Origin: Lentzea albidocapillata subsp. violacea
GTDB lineage: Bacteria; Actinomycetota; Actinomycetes; Mycobacteriales; Pseudonocardiaceae
Assembly: GCF_900100275.1 (NCBI RefSeq)
Contig: NZ_FNET01000019.1
Span: forward strand, 1 to 64,000
Reading direction: 5' to 3'
DNA: 64,000 nucleotides
This document shows positions 63,270 to 64,000 of this stretch, in pieces. The stretch's first letter is position 1. The number at the start of each line of letters is the position of its first letter. Under the pieces are notes generated by a model. That model did not search any database. It saw only the letters and a program-made list of their open reading frames with translations, and was not told where the DNA came from. The position numbers were made by a program, and so were the translations under genes.

Positions 63270-64000
63270 TCAGACGTTGGCCGACTCGCGCTCGGCGTCC
63301 GGGGCAGCCGCACGGCTGCCGCGCAACGTCCCGGCCGCGATGAGCGCGCCCACGATCGCGATGCCGGCGGCTCCGATGAAGGCGGCGGACACTCCGGTGG
63401 TCAGCGCGTTGGCGTCACTGAGCTGACCGGCGCCGTACGAGGCGGCCAGCGCGGTCATCGCGGCCAAGCCGAGTGCGGACCCGATCTGGTAGCTGGTGTT
63501 GACGATGCCCGACGCGAGGCCGCCCTCTTCCGGGCGAGCGCTCGAGATGGCCGTGCCCAGCGACGGGATGAACGCCAGCGCCATGCCGGTGGCCGCCACC
63601 AGCGAGGCGGGCAGCACGTCCACCCAGTAGTTGCCGTCCGGGCGCACCAGCGCGAGCCAGCCCAGACCAGCCGCGAGCACGACGAGCCCGGTGACCACCA
63701 TCGGCTTGACGCCGAACCGGGCGGTGAGGCGAGGTGCGACGACCACCATCAGCACCATGATCGCGGTGGTCATCGGCAGCAGCGCCGAGCCGCTCGTGAA
63801 GGCACCGAGGCCCAGCACCTGCTGCAGGTAGAGGTTGAGGAAGAACCACATCGGGATCCACGCGCCACCGAGCAGCAGCTGGGCGATGTTCGCCGCCCCG
63901 AGCTGGGGAGTGCGGAAGATGCCCAGCCGCACCAGCGGAGCCTTCCGCTTGGCCTGGATCAGCAGGAACGAGCCCAGCAGCACGACGGCGACGATCAAGC
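63270..64000 (-). CDS. MFS drug transporter (DHA2-like), 5' part outside the window
   Basis: About 243 C-terminal residues of a 14-helix-type exporter are visible. The segment begins inside a membrane helix at the window edge. It shows LYLQQVLGLGAFTSGSALLP (helix 9-10 area), GMALAFIPSLGTAISSARP and GLASGIVNTSYQIGSALGLA, a hallmark of the DHA2 family (antiporter motif-C-like region). The frame is open to the window edge, so the ATG at 63998 is not the true start. Confidence 0.82.
   Translation of the reverse strand, partial: LIVAVVLLGSFLLIQAKRKAPLVRLGIFRTPQLGAANIAQLLLGGAWIPMWFFLNLYLQQVLGLGAFTSGSALLPMTTAIMVLMVVVAPRLTARFGVKPMVVTGLVVLAAGLGWLALVRPDGNYWVDVLPASLVAATGMALAFIPSLGTAISSARPEEGGLASGIVNTSYQIGSALGLAAMTALAASYGAGQLSDANALTTGVSAAFIGAAGIAIVGALIAAGTLRGSRAAAPDAERESANV

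Overview
The window is high-GC DNA with strong G/C preference at third codon positions. GTG starts, 4-base ATGA/GTGA stop-start overlaps and actinobacterial families (Scr1-type XRE/DUF5753 regulators with a DUF397 partner, a Tad pilus locus, an Lsr2 remnant, BTAD and NB-ARC regulators) are common. It is most likely a chromosomal segment of a filamentous actinomycete, probably Pseudonocardiales (Lentzea/Saccharothrix/Amycolatopsis-like). The order-level guess rests on gene content and is an inference.

Region 1 (1-8337) is transposon territory. The window opens exactly on the left end of a compact Tn7-like element (1-6977). It carries a four-gene, stop-start-coupled operon: tnsA endonuclease, tnsB DDE transposase, tnsC AAA+ ATPase and a very long tniQ. 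Its right end is at 6977 and there is no cargo. A second, diverged right end (8251-8337), preceded by the 3' end of a decayed tniQ, lies 1.36 kb further on. Between the two right ends are one small winged-helix-type gene and a Tn3-family transposase scrap. This suggests repeated insertion at one site.

Region 2 (8836-22619) is a complete, unidirectional (minus strand) Tad/Flp pilus locus: prepilin peptidase, secreted and lipoprotein accessory proteins, CpaB, TadZ, TadA ATPase, TadB, TadC, a small Flp-like pilin, two TadE-like minor pilins, a TadG-like protein and a large membrane protein with LysM and BTAD domains. Divergent from it is an XRE/NB-ARC/TPR regulator, translationally coupled to an FAD-linked oxidase (22851-26362).

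Region 3 (26472-34925) is a run of mostly minus-strand small genes. It holds a secreted DUF6355-like protein, two Scr1/DUF5753-type regulators, two paralogous short helix-turn-helix proteins, an ECF-like sigma factor fused to a zinc-binding anti-sigma motif, small membrane proteins and Cys-rich proteins.

Region 4 (35117-43714) is the part most likely to be an undescribed system. A DUF5753/DUF397 pair precedes a streptomycin-6-kinase-like phosphotransferase, a histidine phosphatase, a stand-alone seryl-tRNA synthetase paralogue, a GT-B glycosyltransferase and a 329-residue protein that looks like an alanyl-tRNA synthetase catalytic domain stripped of its editing and C-terminal domains. Convergent with these is an archaeal-type S-adenosylmethionine synthetase, followed by a Cys-rich protein. 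I infer a tRNA-dependent biosynthetic or modification pathway with phosphorylation-based self-protection.

Region 5 (43922-57495) begins with a frameshifted NYN/LabA-like nuclease gene and a shattered lsr2. It then holds a copper-linked block: secreted lysyl oxidase-like protein, P1B-type copper ATPase, CtaG-like protein and a CopD-CtaG fusion. A methyltransferase, an MMPL exporter, an AraC regulator and a MaoC remnant follow. Region 6 (57786-64000) holds a 1602-residue secreted modular protein (dimethylformamidase-like head, four DUF4082 and three Big_5-like domains), an AhpD-like protein and the 3' part of an MFS drug transporter that runs off the window. No rRNA, tRNA or CRISPR array was recognised.
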